This document shows positions 32,511-46,100 of a DNA stretch of 64,000 bases, in pieces. How positions within the stretch are numbered: position 1 is the first letter of the stretch; each line of letters opens with the position of its first letter. The notes beneath the pieces were generated by a model. It was not told where the DNA came from. It did no database searches and saw nothing but the letters and a program-made list of their open reading frames with translations. The position numbers and the translations under genes were made by a program. Origin of the DNA: Strigamia acuminata (taxonomy: Eukaryota; Arthropoda; Chilopoda; Geophilomorpha; Linotaeniidae); the NCBI GenBank assembly GCA_949358305.1, contig OX442324.1:4098001-4162000 (forward strand). The letters are read 5' to 3'.

Positions 32511-34653
32511 TAGTTAAAATATTTTCATTCTTCTTTCGTAATTGTTGAGAAAGTGCTTCCGACCTACTTTCCGCCATTTTGGCAGTTCGAATATAGTTCT
32601 GTATGACGCACTTGGCTTGAATTCCAATTTCTGTTGAGCTTCAGTCTTAATTTTATAATATAAAATACATCTATAAATATCTGAAAATAAAAGCATAGTC
32701 GAAAACGCCAAAATTTGGTGTGAATACCTACAAAGGAAACAACAATGTGGTTAAGCCTAAATTCTTCTTAGTCAAAACACCAATTCAACATACCAAATAA
32801 TCACTTTTCTGTAAGAAAGAAAGTGCTTGTTTTATATGACGGAAGCATACATAGTCCTGTATGAAGAATAGCTATATCCAAACCAGAAGAGTTTTCCAAA
32901 AGCAGTTAAACATACATTAAGTATACCACCACACGGACCCAATAAAGAGGGACATGGCACTTCAAGGGAATAACATTCTGGGGTTGAAGCCAACGCTCTG
33001 ATTGGCATTCGTTTATCACGTGATCAAAACAAGCTTCACAAAGGATTGTGGGTACTCGGACGAAGTGAAGCAATTGGCGGGAAAGTATCGTTTGATCACA
33101 CAAATCAAATGTTTCAATTCCGTAATAAAAATACAAAGTGACGCTCTCAATTCAATTCACCACACATTTTGTCAAACATTTTCAATCCAGGCTCAACTTA
33201 CCACTCAAACAAATCCGCCTCAAAGTTACACTGAAAACAAAATAAATTATCGATTAAAACAGCACATTACGTCAAGTGGTTCCATCGATTTCCTCGCTGG
33301 CGCCTGTCCAGTGAGTGATGTCCAATGATGACCACTGACCAGGATCCATTCCCAAACTCCCTTCCCCTCTCCTCTCTGGGGACCACAAACCGCGGTTAAA
33401 TGCAAGAACAAAGATAATCATTTCCTCCCTGATCAGCAAATGGTTGAAGTGGGTTTCCTTGCCGTTAAGTACTCGGTTAGCAAATTATATCAGAGGTCCC
33501 TGGGGACTTGATCAAGCGCTTGGTAAGCCCGGTTGGCCAAAAGAATGCGGATGGTGCCTTCTTGTCAGGACCTTCCTTTCAGACTTTATCAAGATGCCAA
33601 TATGGGAGAAAAGATTACAATTTCTCCTTACATTTGTAGGAATTAACTCCAGTTGCTGAACTGGAGATCTCGCACGGAAAAATGCAAGAAACGCAAAGAT
33701 CATCTCGCCTCGTCGCTCGTTGGCAAAAGGACAAAGCGGGGGTCGAATTGAGATGAATGGGCAAAGATTATGCTGTAAAAATACCCACCAATGCGTGAGC
33801 TTGCCGGCCATGACGTTGAACCAACTTGGTTGAACCTTGGACGAAGGTTGAACCCCTCTTCTACCCACAGTTTGTTTAAATAGTTAAAATTTTAAATTTT
33901 ATTAAATAAATATTTTTATAGTTTTAAATATAATTTGTAAGACTTGTGTGATTTTTTAGGCCAGTGATTGGTACACATCTCCTCCAGCACATTCATGAGG
34001 ATAACAAATTATCATCTCAGAAAAATATTTTGAAAATTTTATTTTTATTTAATATTACGCCGTAATAATTTTGAATGGATTTGAAAACTTGAAATTGATT
34101 ACTTTTTGGAGGATTTCAGCATTTTTCTTAAAAATAATGTGAATCTTTAAATAAACAATGGACATTTTTACAGAATTACGCTGTTGTTGAGATTTTTAAA
34201 AAATGTATTTCTCATCGAATAATTAAAAAAGGGATATGACACCTTTTATAGATATTACATAAAAAAATGGAATTAAAAGTAATACAAAAAAGTCCTCTAT
34301 GATGATAGTAGTGAACTATATTGGTTTATTTGTGCGCCTTGAGGATATTCCTTTAATTTTTTGTGGAGCAAAATTAAATAAATCAGTGAAAAATATTTTT
34401 TCAACGTGTGAAAAGCGTTTTCACCGCATTATTAAATTAACAATCATTCCAGGATTTAAAAAAATATTATATAAATTACGAGTTTATTAGTTCAAGAATT
34501 TCAAACCAGGAAGTTTCGGTATAATTCTGAATTTCTTATTGGGTATGCAAATGAATTTGCGTCTCTTTTGCATTTTGTGTTCTTCGCTTGGTTTTCGTTC
34601 AGTTTTTTCCTCGGCTCGGAGGAGGAAGGTATGACATGAGTTTTGGACGAACA

Positions 34654-34820
34654 AGCTTGAATTTAGGTGAGTTTCACTCTTCGTTTTTTACAGTTCTTAG
34701 CTTGAATTTAGGTGAGTTTCACTCTTCGTTTTTTACAGTTCTTAGCTTGAATTTAGGTGAGTTTCACTCTTCGTTTTTTAAAGTTTTTAGCTTGAATTTA
34801 GGTGAGTTTCATTATTCTTC
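34654..34820. repeat. 45-bp tandem repeat, about 3.7 units
   Basis: Units start at 34654, 34699, 34744 and 34789, exactly 45 bp apart, each opening AGCTTGAATTTAGGTGAGTT. The first two are identical; the third and fourth carry substitutions. Because 45 is a multiple of three, an open frame with a 15-residue periodicity (SLNLGEFHSSFFTVL) runs through it, but nothing else supports a protein. Each unit contains a donor-like TAGGTGAGT and an acceptor-like TTTTTTACAG. Confidence 0.9.
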
Positions 34821-35503
34821 GTCTTTTATTTATCTCGCACTCGCACTTTAACATTTTCTTTTGTTTCTTATATCTTTTAGTTGTCGTTTTAGTTGTCAAA
34901 TTAGCGGTTTCATGTAAAGTATGTATATATTATTTATATTTAAGAAACGAATAATTTGTGTCGTTGAGTTGAGCTTTAGTCTATAAGTTTTTTTTACATT
35001 AGTTATTAATTTCATATTTTTATCGTTTTAGGTTCAATATGGAGTCTACAGGAATAATTTGCAACGGAATTCAGCAGTCTTTTATTTTCTTATTATATTT
35101 AGAATTTGTATGTAATTCATTTTAAGTTTCGTGTATAATTAAAATGTTTGTACTTGTGCGTAAATTATTTTTTTATGTGGTATTAAAACTACATAAAAAA
35201 AATAATTTATACACTTCTCTTTTTGAATAAAATTTATTTAAATCTCATTTCTCTATACTTTCAATATAAAAACACAAACTGGGAATTTATATATCCATCC
35301 CCCTTTTTATTATAAGTCCAAACCTTAAAAAATTTGGCAGCGATTCGCCTTTTTGGACTTAGTTTTTGTGAAAAATGACTTAGCTTTTAGAAAATAAAAT
35401 TTTATTGCGATAAAAATATACACTTTTTACATAAAAAGTTAACAAATTTTTCCTTAAAAGGAAAATTAATGGCAAATGAAACATTCAAGTGGGTTATAAC
35501 AGA

Positions 35504-36381
35504 TTATCTCGGGTAGAATCCCCCTTGAGACTCTGTTTTCACCACACCCGGGACCCAGAGTGTGCCATGCTCTGAGCCCCAAAAGTATCCCGCGATGCCT
35601 TCCTGGTGATGACAAAATATTTATTAACCTAAAAAGGAAGGAAAAATTAAAAACATTCCAAAAAATATTTACAAAAACAAAAGCGAAAACAAAAATGATC
35701 ATTTTACAATGAATGAAAATATTTGAAAATGAAAACGACGCTGAAAATGAAAACGACGCTGAAAATGAAAACGACGCTGAAATTCGACGACGTCCGAGTC
35801 CATGGAATTTGTCACGGAGTTGTCCAGGAATTCGGCTTCGGTAGGATAAACCTATTTAAAAAAAAAATTCAAAATAAATTACCAGCGAAGCAATAAAAAC
35901 TTAAATAAATGAATAAATGAAAAAAAAAACTCAAATATCAATAAAAATGAGAAAAAGCTAAAAACAAAACTTAATAACACACAAAAGATTGAAATAAAAC
36001 AAACTAACTAAATATTTTCTCGTCTTAATGTAAGCTCGTGTAATTCTCCATAAAACTAAGCCTAAACTGCAGGCGTGGGGACTTAAAATATTAAAACGCG
36101 AATAAATGAATGCACCAACAAAATTATGAATTAATTGCATGGAAACAATAACAAAAAGCTCAAAATGAAAACTAAATAAAAAGAAAATAAACATTAAAAA
36201 AAACTTACCTCCAACTGGCGCGTGCTTCGCCTCCGAGTTGAAACCACTCTCTGAAAAACCAAAATCCTAGCGAAAAATAGAACATGCAAAATTGAAAAAT
36301 CACGTTCATCAATTTGAATATCCAATCAAACAAGCAGTGGGATGCATACTCGCGGGAAAAAAGATCAACTTCCTGCTCCAT
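35504..36381 (-). CDS. Candidate small gene of unknown function (120 aa, 4 exons)
   Basis: On the minus strand four segments with splice-like borders join in phase 0 throughout: 36381-36304, 36250-36209, 35851-35708, 35602-35504, total 120 residues. The best-supported pieces are the 42-nt exon 36250-36209 (TTTTTCAG acceptor, GAG|GTAAGT donor), the start of exon 35851 (reading VYPTEAEFLDNSVTNSMDSD) and the last exon (EGIAGYFWGSEHGTLWVPG...). Weak points are the GTGATT and GTAAAA donors and a stretch of exon 3 made of three 18-bp repeats (35720-35775) reading QRRFHF. I recognise no family. ATG at 36381 is chosen because GGATGGCAGCATGGAG looks like a start context, but other starts are possible. 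Confidence 0.33.
35720..35775. repeat. 18-bp tandem repeat, 3 units
   Basis: The unit GAAAATGAAAACGACGCT occurs three times in a row. It is in frame with the candidate minus-strand exon 35851-35708 and would encode a tripled hexapeptide. Confidence 0.85.
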
Positions 36382-37388
36382 GCTGCCATCCGGTGGAAGA
36401 AACCTCCAACATCTTAATAAATAAAGCGTCCCCGATTTTGATAGTTGCTTGTGGAAAAGTGACTTGTATTGGCCAAAACGCACAACGTCTGATTTCATCA
36501 CATTCGGATTATGGATGTCAATTTTAAAGACTTCTAATTTCAAATTGGTATCAGTTGATGTTTCCAATTAAGTTTGATTTTAAACAAGGATCCATATGAG
36601 GTATCGCGTGGAAAGATCAAAATTTCCTAAGTTTTTATTTTTACAAATATTGTTTACGAACGGGTTCGTGTCTAATGTCGACGACTTATTTCCTATGTTT
36701 TTTTGTTTTGTCTATCGATACCACCTGGCGTATTCATTTGAATCGTTTTTATTTCATTACAAATAATATTTACGCACAATATTATGTTGTAAATAACTTT
36801 TGAAGCGTATAGATTTAAATAAATAAATTATTATACGTTAATAGCAAGTTTATTTCTAAAACTATAAAATCATCTTTGCAGTAATCATAAAGTAAATAGA
36901 TGTATAAACGAGATTCTAAATTTGCACTAAAACTTTCTCCAGGCACAATTTCTCAATTTTACTTTACCTAGCACTGTAGGCTTTAGTATTAGTACAACAT
37001 CGAGCGTTTGTCTAAGAAATATCACTGAACATCAACATCGGATATGTTTATCGTTTCGTTTCAAAACATGATCAGTTTTTTTATTAACTGTCAACAGTCA
37101 GGTACCATTTAAAAAGAAAAGAAAAGAAAAAATTCTTTCCGTTATAGAAACAATTTTGGAATGAATTGATAAACGAAAACCGAGATCTGGATTCCATGGA
37201 AATATAAAACAAATCCAGTCGTTTCACAATTGCCAAATCGATCTCTTTCGTGCCTGGCTCGTCATTTAACACTTAAAAGTACGGTATCTAAGAATGAAAA
37301 ATAACCCCTACTTCTAATTTATACATCCATATCAAAATACAAATTTTTAGAAGCAAAATGTAAATAACATTTTGAATTCATTTGAACA
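36382..37388. other. Intergenic interval before the first SLC16 gene
   Basis: AT-rich DNA between a candidate small gene and the 3' end of the minus-strand transporter gene. Part of it is probably the transporter's 3' UTR. An open frame at 36382-36567 (-) may be 5' extension of the candidate gene. Nothing else is recognised. Confidence 0.45.
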
Positions 37389-39776
37389 TTATACCAAACT
37401 ACATGCTTTCAATTCTTCTTTTCTCACTTCGTAACGAGTAGCGAACGGTTCTAGAATCCAAACAGCACCGCCAGTTATCAAAATTATTCCTAATATCCAC
37501 AACACCGGTTGGTAACTTCCGATTTGCTGACGAATAATACCTAAAACAGGACACAAGAGAAAGAAAACTGTGTAAAAAAAAAAGAAAGAAAAAAAAAAGT
37601 GCGATTAAACAATTATACCAACTGTTGGCGGTCCTGCCAGCATAACAACTCCATTTACAGCCAAGCAAAGACCGAACGAAGACGCTAGACGTTCCTGGCC
37701 CAGATGATCCATCAGGAGAACGGCCATCAAGCCGATGTAAACACCAGACGTGAGTCCAAAAAATGCACAAGCTATAGCTAACTGGGTGAAATCTTTGGCA
37801 AGCGGCATACAGCCCAAAACAATCCCCGACAAAGTCAAGCCGCAGATAAAAAAATATTTCCTAGGACACAATCCGATGTCGGAGACCCACGCGCCGCTCA
37901 CTCGACCGGTCAGATCCGTTGAAGCGATAATAGAGAGCAAGATGGCGTACTCCGCTTGACGGATGCCCAACGAGTGTGCATACGCAGGTAGAATGATGAG
38001 CAGATTGGTGTAGCCAATTCCGGAAGTTGCGCAAGAATATGTAATGAGCAGAAAGACGGTATTGCTTAAAAGTTTAATGTCGAAGAGTTTGGCCAGTCGG
38101 TTGCACCAGCCCATGATTTGTTTGCGCGGCTCTCGCTTCCCCATCTGTCCGACGTCAGTGCATTGATAAGCGGCCGCCGTACTTCCCAGATGGATCGTAC
38201 TCATATAGGCGAACGACGACGAAGACAGCGTCGATGCTGCACTCATGGTCCTTCTCAAGCGTTCCGCCGTGCCGCCGATTGTCGAGCGACTGCCGAAGTT
38301 CATGAGAACTTCGGGGATTGTGTTTCGAGGTTTTTCCTCCATCACTTTCTCGCCTGGAAATTCTGGAAATCGATTTTCGGAAATCGATACCGGTCGTTGA
38401 AGCTCCTCGCTCTCTTCGGGCAGCCCCAACGGCAGCCAGGAGACTTTGCGTTCTTTGAGAGGACCCGAGGACGGCATTTTTTTGCTGGACGTGAGAAGAT
38501 CGTCGTCTCCGAGTTTGCCTTCGCTCGCAAGTGCGGGAACCCATTCCAACTTCTGGTGCCATTCCACCGGTTGGTAAAGAGCCGCGCCGACGCACACGTT
38601 CAGCAGCACTCCACTCATGATCAATATAGCACCTTTGTACCCATAAATCGATAGAAGAAAATAGAGCAATGGCGGAAGAATAATGGAACCAAGAGCACTT
38701 CCGGACATGCAAATGCCATTTGCAAATCCGCGACGTTTTTCAAAATATTGTCCGACTATAAGAATTCCAGGAGTGTATGAAAGACCAGCGCCAATACCTA
38801 GAAAAAGCACATGAAAAATGTACAAATTTACACATTTATGGTACACAATTTACACAATTTACAAACCAACAATACCAACTTACCACCGAGTAATCCGTAA
38901 CTTATATATAGGTAGTCAATACTGGTAGCAAAATAGCTTAAACCTAAACCTATGGCAGTACAAAGACCTCCAATGACAGTGATAAATCTGCATGAAAAGC
39001 GATTACTTAACGCACTAGCCAATGGTCCTGGATTTGATACAATTTCAATTATTAGTCATTTCAGTGACATTCAATGCGTCCAATTCAAAATAGCGGTATT
39101 AAAAAATTGAATTTCCAACACTTCAATTCCAACACTTCAATTCGAAATAAATATGAAAATTCAATTTTTTTTCTCCGTATATACATAGAACTGATTTATT
39201 TCCATTTCACCTAACAAATTGTACAAAGCAAACGTTAATCCAGGTATCCACGCAGCAGAGTACGGACTGGCGTGGAAGACGTTCAAAAATTCAAGGAACA
39301 AGATTCCGAAGGATTTCAAAAGCCCAGACAAAACCGAATTGACAATCACCGTGCCCAATAGCACGACCCAGCCCCAACCACCGTCAGGAGCGACCAACTG
39401 CCAGCTGCCGTCCTGTGATAATTTCCCATTGAGTTTCTGGTTAGAATCGTGCACAGTTAATCTGCAAATTAAATTGAATTAAATTAAATTAAATTAAAAT
39501 AAATTAAATTAAATAAACACACCCGTTAGCAAAAATAACTTTCTCTTGAGACAATCTTCCTTTCTTATTGTTCATTTCGTCGTGCGTAAAATTAAAATAT
39601 TGTGAGCTTTTGTCATCTTCGTGATCAGGCGTGTGCAATTCCCACTTGACTCCCTCTGGCGGAGAGCAAGGTAAAAATGCATCTCGTTCGTTACTGCTGG
39701 CATCGATTAAACCATTCGGTTTGTCTTTTTTTTTCCATTCCGAGTCGTCTTCTATTATTTGTTCGTTGGAAGGCAT
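37389..39776 (-). CDS. Monocarboxylate transporter-like protein (SLC16/MCT family, MFS)
   Basis: Five coding exons join in phase to 659 residues: 39776-39523, 39461-39211, 39027-38884, 38797-37619, 37540-37389. SLC16 proteins are plasma-membrane MFS carriers, many of them proton-coupled lactate/pyruvate transporters; the substrate here cannot be read from sequence. An acidic ~85-residue cytosolic N-terminus precedes the family signature APDGGWGWVVLLG opening TM1 at about residue 110. TM1-6 follow (including GQYFEKRRGFANGICMSGSALGS), then a long cytoplasmic loop, Ser/Glu-rich (about residues 300-450), and TM7-12. TM8 holds the family's Asp-x3-Arg pair as STDLTGRVSG. Head-to-head with the related gene at 43111, suggesting an inverted duplication. 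Confidence 0.95.
39471..39516. repeat. (AAATT)n pentanucleotide repeat in SLC16 intron 1
   Basis: About eight imperfect AAATT units lie just inside the first intron of the minus-strand transporter gene, between its first two coding exons. Confidence 0.75.
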
Positions 39777-42700
39777 TTTTACTACGAAGCATAAGCAAGT
39801 TGGTACCTGAAATTGAAATAAAATCCTTTTCGTGCACCATTCTCTCTCATGAGCGATAATCGATGTAGAGAACCTACTTTATACAGGATAGTAATTTTTC
39901 GGTGAATAACATTCGTACAAGATTGGCATCTCCTCGTACGTTTCCAGTCGCTGGTCGCAGCCACCAATCATGGCAACCACCATCATCATCATCTCCAAGT
40001 GAAAACTACCAAACCAATAAAAAGGAGAAAAAATATTTTGTTAACAACCTTCAATTGCATCAGCTCAAAATATGCTGCATTAATGTTTTGAAATATTGCC
40101 AAACTTATAGAAAAAAATATATTAAAATTAAACCCTGCACTTCCTTACACAATTAAAACAGTCATGAAAAATGGCAAATTATTTTTAGAAATACGATCTA
40201 GAAACCAACTACTCTTTTTATTACCTTATATGTACAGGACAAAAATTTTAAATTTAAAAACCATTCGAAAACCAGTTTCGTTTAATATTTTCATGTTTAA
40301 AAGAAATACATTTTTTTTATGCAAAAGAAAAAAGAAAAAAAAAAACCATAAATTTCCATGAAATCCTGTGACTGCTGTGTATACAACGAAACGATTTCAG
40401 CTTCAAGTGAATGAACTCATGAAAAAAATATGCTCAGGTGTATACAGGCTAATATTTCGATTGCAAACGTATCCCACCCGTACGTCATTCCAAACGAAAA
40501 TAAATCCATTTTGAATCGCTGCCAAAGCGTCAACGCCAAACTTGATTAATTACAACGTTACAGACGTGTTGGACGTTTTTGACGTTTCGTTTTCCAAACT
40601 TCCACAGAACACCGTCAAGTTCTATAACACGAAACGACTAAAACGCCCACAACACGGCACAATCCGAACACATTAAACACGCAGTGTTGTCGATTTCTTT
40701 TTAATTTCTATAAGCCACACAAAACATCACCGACTGACTGACTCACTTAATCAATAATCTATTTAAACTAGGGGGTTGCTTTTTTGTGTCGCTTCTCTGC
40801 ACGACACACATTTCCAAATATTAACGTTGCGAAAACGCATCAATCAGAAATTCAGAATTGAACCCCAAAAAAGAAACAAAAACTACAAAAGGAATGCAAA
40901 TTTCCCAATTAGAATCAATGATAGATGATTGAGTGGACAATGAAAATCAAATCGATATTAATAGTAAAATTATGCAATGAATCAAATCTAATACAAACCG
41001 AAGGTCCCGCAAACGGGTTTGCAAAATTGAAGAGAGAAAAAATAAGAGATTTTTTTTTTTTTTTTCAAAAATAAATTTATTTATTATTTTGTTAAAAGAT
41101 AAAATCTAGAAAAATTTACAATTAAAATGAGCATGATTTGATGACATTATTACATAAGAAATTTCGTGACAAGTTTGAAATGGCATAAACCTATGTCATT
41201 GTATTAAATTTATACATTCTTGTAATTTACAAGCCTAATGTCAAAACATGAGTTTTGCAAAAATGTTTTGTGTATTTTTTCTCTCCGATTTTTCTACCAA
41301 GGTTTATGTTATTTCAGTGTGATTTATGTGCTTTGTAACTACTCGTAAAACGCTGAAATTCAAATTTAATTCATTATGCAAGCTGATACTTTAATGAAAA
41401 CATGGATCATTTTCAAGCGTGAAAGCAATATTACGATATACATTTAATCTTACTTGCAATCATGTCCATTTGCTTGGGGTTGATTTACTAGGGACTGATA
41501 AAATACTCATCTCGCCCCTACAATGATTGTCTTAACAACTTCACTGCGGTGATGCTGGTCTGGCGGCAGCATTACTTCATTGCGTCATGTTGATGACGTA
41601 GAATCAAGCCCGTGACACGTGCTGCTATCTGTATGTCGAAATGGCAACTGCCAACTGATAACAAAGCAGACGGATAGCACGTGCATTTCATTTCAAGATA
41701 AACAGGTTGTTTAGATGTGAAACAAATTTGCAGAAATTTATTGTACAATAAAGAGAATTTACGACCATTTTAATACGATTCAAAAAAACACACATGACCG
41801 ACTCGGAAACAATACATGTGATCATAAGTCATCGTTCCAGGATTCCCTTATCTTTATCGCAAGTAAATAAATAAATATCATCCGATGTATGAAACACCCA
41901 CTCCACTCCACAGAAAGCTGGAAAGTCAGAGGTTGCCAACATGCAGGCCACGTGACGGCACACCAGACGTGTATAATCCAATCAGTCCCATCACTGCTGC
42001 TTTTATTCTCACAATTCCAGGTTTTGGTTTAGGTTAGGATGAGCTGATCGGATTGGTGGAATGAGCCCGGAATTCAAACAACTCGAGATTAACTCGAGTG
42101 CTTTTAAAATCAGAAATGGGAGAAAGTGGCTTAACTCGAACTTAACTTACGTATTCACTTTCACGTGAAAATGTCCCTGCAGCATGCTCAGTATTTAGGA
42201 ACCAATGCCACTAAAGAGCGGAAGTAAAATAAATGCGCCATATTTGATATCCGCAGCTTGAAGTATGTGGAGATGGTCTGCTCTGGTGTGAATGAAAAAA
42301 TCAAACCCAGACCTAATCTGAATGTTTAGCGAAGAAAGCAGTATATGGTGGTTAGGTCAGGTCAGGTTAGACCAGGATAGATCACATCAGATTAGTTTGC
42401 TGAGCTTTTGGTTATTTTTGTGAGCTTTTATTCAAATTTAAGAGACAATTTGTGCACGGAGAAAAAAAAATGAAAGCAAAATAATTTATTCTATTTATTA
42501 TTTAGCATTGAAATGGTGCATTGGTATGCACTATTTGGATAGTTGATACCAATGACGTGTAGCAAAAATACAGTTCTGCGTTCCAGTCGTGTTCTGCTGG
42601 AGCCTTTGATGGCAGAGATCCAGTTGCCTTCACAATCTAACAATAAGTTTCAACTCCTATTCCTGTTTATCTTTCTCCATGTTTAAAGAGTCTATAATTT

Positions 42701-43110
42701 CATAACAATTCAAAGCAATAAAATCACTCACAAACTAACCATCAATATAAAATTACAGAACACTCCACAACAAAAAAAAATAAATAAATAAAAATACAAA
42801 GGGAAAAAAAGAAGAAAAAAATGCAATGAAATAAACTTTTATTTTTGTTTACATTACAAAGACACTAGACACATAAAAAATAAAAATTACCATTTCCATC
42901 CATTTCATAAATGACGTCACCAGACATAAAATATCAAAAACTGGATCATGCACAAAGTGCAGTTTCAACCAACCTGAGCCAACATCTCCAAGCCCAGGTA
43001 AACTATTTTTCCACATAAACTGTCGTTTTTCCTCTCATTCACTATCACTGCACTTTGGACTAAATTGAAAGCAAACAAAAATACTAGACACGACCACAAA
43101 CACAATCAAG
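39777..43110. other. Divergent promoter interval between two SLC16 genes
   Basis: About 3.3 kb separates the start codons of two oppositely oriented SLC16-type genes. It should contain 5' UTR exons and promoters for both. I see AT-rich DNA, a short GGTCAGGTCAGGTTAGACCAGG repeat-like run near 42355, and CACGTG E-boxes near 41678. No further coding exon is supported. Confidence 0.5.
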
Positions 43111-46100
43111 ATGCGAGTGAACAATCAATTTCAACCTGCTGTTGTTAGATCGAATCCAAATCTAAAGACCAACGACTTGCGACACAATGGTATGAAAAGA
43201 AAACCTCTAACCAACTCGTCCCTGGACGGAGGCGAAGGATGGGGTGTCGTCATTGGAACGGCCTTAATAACCATGCTGGTCAATTCCATGTTAACGTGCA
43301 CCGGCATTATTGGCCAGCAAGTCAAAGCCTTGTTCCCAACCTCAACTTCCTTCATGTATCTCAGCTTGTTAAATGCTGTCATGATTGCATTGTGGAATTT
43401 TCTAGGTAAATATCAATTTTCATCTTTCTTAATAATAATTATTTATTCAAAATACAATTATTCAAAAACACAAGTTATTTGACGATGTTTGGCACAGTCC
43501 CAGAAACAAGTTTTGCTTCTTTTTTTTCTTTTTTAATTCTTAATTTACAAAAAAAATTTTTTTTAATAAAATGCAATGTATTAAAATTGTTCACAGAATA
43601 ATTTTCGAGAAACATTTTATTTTTTTATTCGCACCATATTTTTTCCAGTCAGAATTGAGATAGCACTAATTGACAGACGCCTTGGCCTATCTTATCATTG
43701 CATATAGTACAGCAAATGTTGTTCATACCTTTTTTTATCAACACTTGTTGTTGCAAAATGTATTTTGTTTATTTTGTTCCCATTTATCCTTGTCAGCATT
43801 TTTGCAAACTCGCCAGCCACAACTGCAAATTCTGCGCACAAAAACAGTTTTGTTTGTTTTTCTGTCATCAAATTTGATTCGTGTACAATTTGATATCAAT
43901 TCAGAACAGAAGGACGCCTGCGACTCCTTCCCTCACTCTCAAAATAGTAACTCAAATGACTTATAGTTTATACGATGATGTAATCAGATTACACAATAAG
44001 AGAATAAATTTTTATGAAATAAAAAAGTAAACACAACATTCCCCAAGCAGATATACAAACCTGGATTGTTCCAGTGCAGTAAAAATAGAAATAGAAAAAC
44101 ATCACCTTCTTCTTTAACCTTGTAGTGACCCTAGTGGTCACTAATGAAGTGTCGGGAATGAGCCCGAAATAAAATATTAAATTGGAGATTGTTTTATTTT
44201 ATTTTATATTTTTTATGATTTCCTGTCTAGATAAAGGGAGTTAGGCAGGGTGGGAGGAATTGTGGGTGGTCGCCAAGGAAACCAGCCCGCAACCTCCCGG
44301 AGCAGGAAACACTTCCTGTGAGGAGCAGAAAAACTCCTCAGTTTGAAACCTACTTTGAGAGCAACCAGTCACCAAAATCTTCCTGAGAAAACACCATTCT
44401 ACAAGCCGATTTAGTGAAAGATTGTCAGAGTATTTGGACTCATTCTTGCAGATTGCCAGAGCGATTTGTGAGATATTTCTTGCTGTTACTTCAGTTAGTG
44501 ACAGTGGGATTTTTATCTTGCCAAACAAGTATTGTTTGGAGGGATTTCTATTCTTGGCCAACAGCCATTGTTGGACTGAGACTTCTCACTCGCGACGAAG
44601 CGAAGTGAGCGCGAGTGTGAGAGATTGTTGTGCGGAATCAGCCGCAACGACGCCGCGACGACGACGTTGCGACCTGGAGAGGACGAAGAGAGCGGGATTG
44701 AGCCCGAACGAGTCACGAGGAAGTAGTTGGAACGGAATTGAGTCCGTGTTGAAGAAACGTCGAGGCCGAGCCGAGCGTCGAGTGAAGCGAATCCAAGCGT
44801 TCGGCGTTCCCGAGAAGTGGAGTCGTCGAATCGACTGGATTCTTTATCATTTTCCTTTGCTTTTAATTATATTTCTTTTAGTAAATTATTTCTTCAGTCA
44901 TTTAATTTATCCGTTTATCACAAAATAATATCTTGTATTCGATTTAGTGTTTATTCTAAGTTTGAATAAATCGTCTGTTAATTGAGAAATAATTGAGTCA
45001 TTATTTCTCTTATCATTTGAGTTAATATTGAGTTATTTTGAGAAGTATTTGTATAAGTCCTGGCACGGCATCAATGAGTTTAGCTTTATTGTTAATATTC
45101 TTTACAGTAATTTGAGCTCATTACACTTGGGGGCCCGTTATTTGAACCTTAACAACTTATCTTCAGTTGAGGGACCAATTTTGTGTGATAAAAGTTATTT
45201 TGTGATAGAGTATTCTGTTTCTTTCTTCTTTTCTGTGACTAAAACGAGATGTCGCAGCCACAAGATTCGAGGAGAGGACGGGGAAACGGCCGCGGACCTC
45301 GCACACGAGGCGGAAGGACCACAGGAGCAGCCAATGTGCATCCTTCATCATCATCCGAGTCGGACCATGCAGATGACACCCAGGCTATGACGAGCAAGGA
45401 ATTTCGTCTGGAAGTATCGCCTGAACGGCAGGGAGAATTTTGGCTAAAACAAACGAGAGAGGAGTCCCAAGATTTGCTTGGAAAATCAAGTATCTCAGGA
45501 GCTTCGTCGCAACATGGCGACACGCCAGCCACGGTGGATTCGACTCCAACAAGCAAAATAGACCTTTCTCACATGACGTTGGAGCAAGTCATCGCTGTAG
45601 CAAGGAAGCGTGGTCGACTAGTGCGAGCCTACAAGCAGCAAGCGTCAGGACGTGCCCGCGATGAGGCGGAAAGTTCAGGAGAAAACTCCCCAACCCGCCA
45701 TAAATTAGCGAGAGCTCGCCAACGCATCGCAGATGTCATGAAAGAGATGGAAGACAGTCTCCAGGAGCGTCACCAGCAGTATGAGGAAGGTGTGCAGCTT
45801 TCTGATGAAGACGTGGCACAAATAACGGCAGCAATGGCCGATCGAGCAAGGCGACTGCAACTGGCACATTCCGAAGAATTCCAGATGTTGAAACGGCTCA
45901 AGTTAGAGGAACGCCACGCCAAACAAGCGAAATTCGAGGCAGAATTGGCCAAGAAAACAACAGATGAAGATATTCGCGCAAAGAAAGATCAATTGGACGC
46001 AGAAATTCGTGCTACCAAAGACCGACTCGAAGCAGAAATGCGCACGATGAGGAACAAATTGGCAGCGGAAAAACTCCGTCAGGAAACGGAGCAAAAAGAA

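Larger units (their letters stand above)
29096..35503. other. Gene-poor interval downstream of STIM
   Basis: AT-rich non-coding DNA with no recognised gene. It contains a weak candidate short ORF at 29969-30062, diverged repeats at 31018-32510, a locally GC-richer tract at 33290-33880 with no motif that I recognise, and the 45-bp tandem array at 34654-34820. Confidence 0.5.

Noticed and set aside
33444-33868. Overlapping plus and minus ORFs in a GC-richer tract
   Set aside because: Both frames are open without recognisable motifs or splice sites at their ends. GC content alone explains the lack of stops.
34588-34851. Plus-strand 87-codon ORF with a 15-residue repeat
   Set aside because: The open frame is a by-product of a 45-bp tandem repeat. 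No homology, splice context or start context supports it.
38118-38654. Plus-strand 178-codon and minus-strand 185-codon ORFs
   Set aside because: They are shadows of SLC16 exon 38797-37619 in other frames.
44422-44928. 168-codon ORF within the 5' LTR (also 58344-58850 in the 3' LTR)
   Set aside because: It is identical in both LTRs only because the LTRs are identical. It spans the GC-rich regulatory block, has no recognisable domain and lies where U3/R/U5 signals are expected.
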